Positions 62,052 through 64,000 of a DNA stretch of 64,000 nt are shown piece by piece; the stretch's first letter is position 1; every line of letters starts with the position of its first letter. Position numbers and translations under genes: made by a program. The notes beneath the pieces were generated by a model. It did not search any database. It was not told where the DNA came from and was given only the letters and a program-made list of their open reading frames with translations. The DNA comes from Cornus controversa (taxonomy: Eukaryota; Streptophyta; Magnoliopsida; Cornales; Cornaceae), in assembly GCA_026545225.1 (NCBI GenBank), contig CM048850.1, positions 496,001 to 560,000 on the forward strand, written 5' to 3'.

Positions 62052-63388
62052 TTTGAGTTGTTTTGATTTTAAAAGTCCAATTCCAAGAGAAATCGTGCTA
62101 TACTCAGAATCATGCATTGCTTTGTGTCAAATTCGACCGTTTAGACGTCGAAAAGAAACAACGAGCATGTCGATCCCAACTTGATCTTGTTCGGTTTGAG
62201 TCATTTTATTCAATACCAGTAATTCGTAGCAAAAATTATGCATGATCACAATTGTGGGATGCTTTGTGACGAATTCGACCGTCTAGACATCCAAAAGAAA
62301 GGAGCAAGTCAACAACGATTTTAAACTTGCTTTGTCTGAGTTGTTTCGACTCGAAAAGTCCCATTCCAGGAGAAATTATGTCGTGCGATGCTTTTTCCCG
62401 AATTCGACCGTCTGGAAGTCGGAAAGAAACAATGTGCACGTCAATCCGGTCTCCATCCATTTTTGTTTGATTTGTTCTTATTCGAAAAGACCCATTCCAA
62501 GAAGAAACCTTGCACGATCATAAACCGTGCGGTGTTTTGTTCCAGATTCTACCGTCTTGACTTCCAGAAGAAATGATCATTGCAACAATGATTTTAAACT
62601 AGCTTCCTTTGAGTTGTTTTGATTCGAAAAGTCCTATTCCTTGATAGATCTTTTCACAATCAGTTTTGTACGTTGCTTTCTGCCAAACTCGACCGGTTTG
62701 ATGTGCAAAAGAAACGACAAGCACGTTGATCACATCTTCATCCTACGTTTTTTGAGTAGTTATGAATCGAAAAGAGCAATTCCTTGTAGAAATCGTGTAT
62801 GATCACAACCTTATGGTGGTTTGTGCTAACTCTGATTGTCTGGACATTTAAAAGAAACAATTAGCAAGCTATCAATGATTTTCGTTTGAGTTATTTTGAT
62901 TCGAAAAGCCCCATTCCTAGAGAAATCGTGTCACAATCAGAATCGTACGTTATTTGTTACCAAATTAGACCGTCAAGACGTCGAAAAGAAACGACGAGCA
63001 TGTCGATCCGATCTTCATCATGTTTTGTTTGAGTCGTTACGAATCGAAAAGAACAATTCCTTGCAGAAATCAAGCATGACAACAACAGTTTTAAACTATC
63101 TGTGTTTGAGATGCTTTGATTTAAAAAGTCCCATTAATAGAGAAATTGTGCCATAATTAAAACCGTACGTTGCTTTTTCCCGAGTTCGACCGTCTGGACG
63201 TCAAAAGCAAGCAATGATCGTGCCAATCCGATCTTCATCCTATTTTGTTTAAGTCGTTCTGATTCAGAAAGAGCAATTCTTTACAGAAATGGTGCGTGAT
63301 CACAACCATATGGTGCTTTATGCCAAAATCGACCATATGTACATCCGAAAGAAATGGGCATGGCAACAACAATTTTGAACTAGCTTCA
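62052..63388 (+). repeat. HOR copy 47, class E, 1337 bp
   Basis: It shares the altered monomer 4-6 block and the same 10-bp loss (junction at about 62881) with copy 44. Private ctatctgtgtttg (monomer 8), cccattaatag and cgagttcgacc (monomer 9) are present. Confidence 0.95.
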
Positions 63389-64000
63389 TTTGAGTTGTTT
63401 TGATTTTAAAAGTCCAATTCCAAGAGAAATCGTGCTATACTCAGAATCATGCATTGCTTTGTGCCAAATTCGACCGTTTAGACGTCGAAAAGAAACAACG
63501 AGCATGTCGATCCCAACTTGTTCCTATTCGGTTTGAGTCATTTTATTCAATACCTGCAATTGGTAGCGAAAATTGTGCATAATCACAACTGTGGGATGCT
63601 TTGTCACGAATTCGACCGTCTAGACATCCAAAATAAAGGAGCAAGTCAACAACGATTTTAAACTTGCTTTGTCTGAGTTGCTTCGACTCGAAAAGTCCCA
63701 TTCCCGGAGAAATTATGTTGTGCGATGCTTTTTCCTGAATTCGACCGTCTGGAAGTCGGAAAGAAACAATGTGCACGTCAATCCGGTCTCCATCCATTTT
63801 TGTTTGATTTGTTCTTATTCGAAAAGACCCATTCCAAGAAGAAACCTTGCACGATCATAAACCGTGCGGTGTTTTGTGCCAGATTCTACCGTCTTGACTT
63901 GCAGAAGAAATGAGCATCGCAACAACGATTTTAAACTAGTTTCGTTTGAGTTGTTTTGATTCGAAAAGTCCCATTCCTTGAGAAATCTTGCCACAATCAG
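63389..64000 (+). repeat. HOR copy 48, partial (monomers 1 to 5)
   Basis: The window ends 56 bp into monomer 5. Markers are Q-like (acctgcaattgg, gcataatcac, tgttgtgcgatgc) plus caaaataaagg shared with copy 45. Private forms are cttgttcctattcgg, attcccggag and ttcctgaattcg. Confidence 0.93.

Larger units (their letters stand above)
1..64000 (+). repeat. Satellite DNA array of 1347-bp decameric higher-order repeats
   Basis: The whole window is built from one 1347-bp unit repeated head to tail: 47 full copies and two partial ones. The same landmark (start of monomer 1, tttgagttgttttgatttt) recurs at 102, 1449, 2796, 4143 and so on to 63389. Neighbouring copies differ by a modest number of substitutions, and central copies of the same class differ by only a handful that I could find by eye. 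No unrelated sequence interrupts the array. Open frames on both strands are short and recur with the repeat period, so they are by-products of it. The array is most likely constitutive heterochromatin of a eukaryote. Whether it is centromeric, pericentromeric or subtelomeric cannot be told from the window, and I do not recognise the family by name. Confidence 0.98.
58021..64000 (+). repeat. Right-end domain of diverged HOR copies (class E)
   Basis: Copies 44-48 carry many private substitutions and bases absent from copies 1-43, some of which agree with other monomers. Copies 44/47 and 45/48 pair at 4031 bp, which is three units minus a 10-bp loss. This looks like a less homogenised part of the array, possibly approaching its border. 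Confidence 0.85.

Noticed and set aside
1-64000. CRISPR-like array
   Set aside because: Repeats are contiguous with no unique spacers, and unit lengths of 77-144 bp are far outside CRISPR repeat sizes.
1-64000. CENP-B box (NTTCGNNNNANNCGGGN) in the core attcgaccgtctggacg
   Set aside because: The TTCG half fits, but the required internal A and the CGGG part are absent in the monomers I compared.
1-64000. Telomere repeats (TTAGGG or TTTAGGG runs) marking a subtelomere
   Set aside because: No run of either motif was seen in the window.
1-64000. Array derived from, or interrupted by, a retroelement or DNA transposon
   Set aside because: No target-site duplications, terminal repeats, poly-A tails or transposase/reverse transcriptase-like frames were seen, and monomers tile the sequence without gaps.
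1-64000. tRNA, 5S rRNA or other Pol III genes hidden in the repeat (some tandem arrays are 5S-derived)
   Set aside because: I could not match A/B box or 5S internal-control sequences in the monomer, and no cloverleaf-like arrangement was evident by eye.

Overview
The whole 64 kb window is one uninterrupted tandem satellite DNA array. I find no protein-coding gene, RNA gene, transposon, CRISPR array or promoter that the sequence supports. The short open frames on both strands (about 60-115 codons) recur at the repeat period and show no sign of selection for a protein. This is constitutive heterochromatin of a eukaryote, such as a centromeric, pericentromeric or subtelomeric block. The species cannot be named from the sequence. 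A flowering plant is a weak guess, from the ~142/285-bp monomer/dimer size, CAAAA-type motifs and CpG-decay variants.

The architecture is nested. Level 1 is a monomer of about 142 bp. Level 2 is an A/B pair of about 285 bp: the two monomer types share a core but have different 3' tails. Level 3 is a higher-order repeat (HOR) of ten monomers (five A/B pairs) with a unit length of 1347 bp. Monomer 3 carries a ~12-bp deletion and monomer 8 a ~65-bp deletion, and both are present in every copy. There are 47 complete HOR copies (102-63388) plus partial copies at each end, all head to tail on the same strand. Only four complete copies depart from 1347 bp: two are 1 bp shorter and two are 10 bp shorter.

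Level 4 is a set of longer periods made of several HOR units, visible through shared diagnostic variants. Copies 1-9 (left) form a 5-unit block (6735 bp) that is repeated as a 4-unit version (5388 bp). Copies 10-21 follow a 3-unit period (4041 bp; classes W-Q-R). Copies 21-36 follow mostly a 2-unit period (2694 bp; W-V), in which V is a Q/R mosaic. Copies 30-32 recur as copies 37-39 at a spacing of 9429 bp (7 units). Copies 44-48 (right end) are visibly more diverged, keep some ancestral-looking bases, and show a 4031-bp period (3 units minus 10 bp).

The observations of most interest are therefore about array evolution. They include candidate unequal-exchange junctions, conversion-like patches, a divergence gradient toward the right end, and an ancient microhomology-type deletion fixed inside the HOR. 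No gene-encoded system was found.
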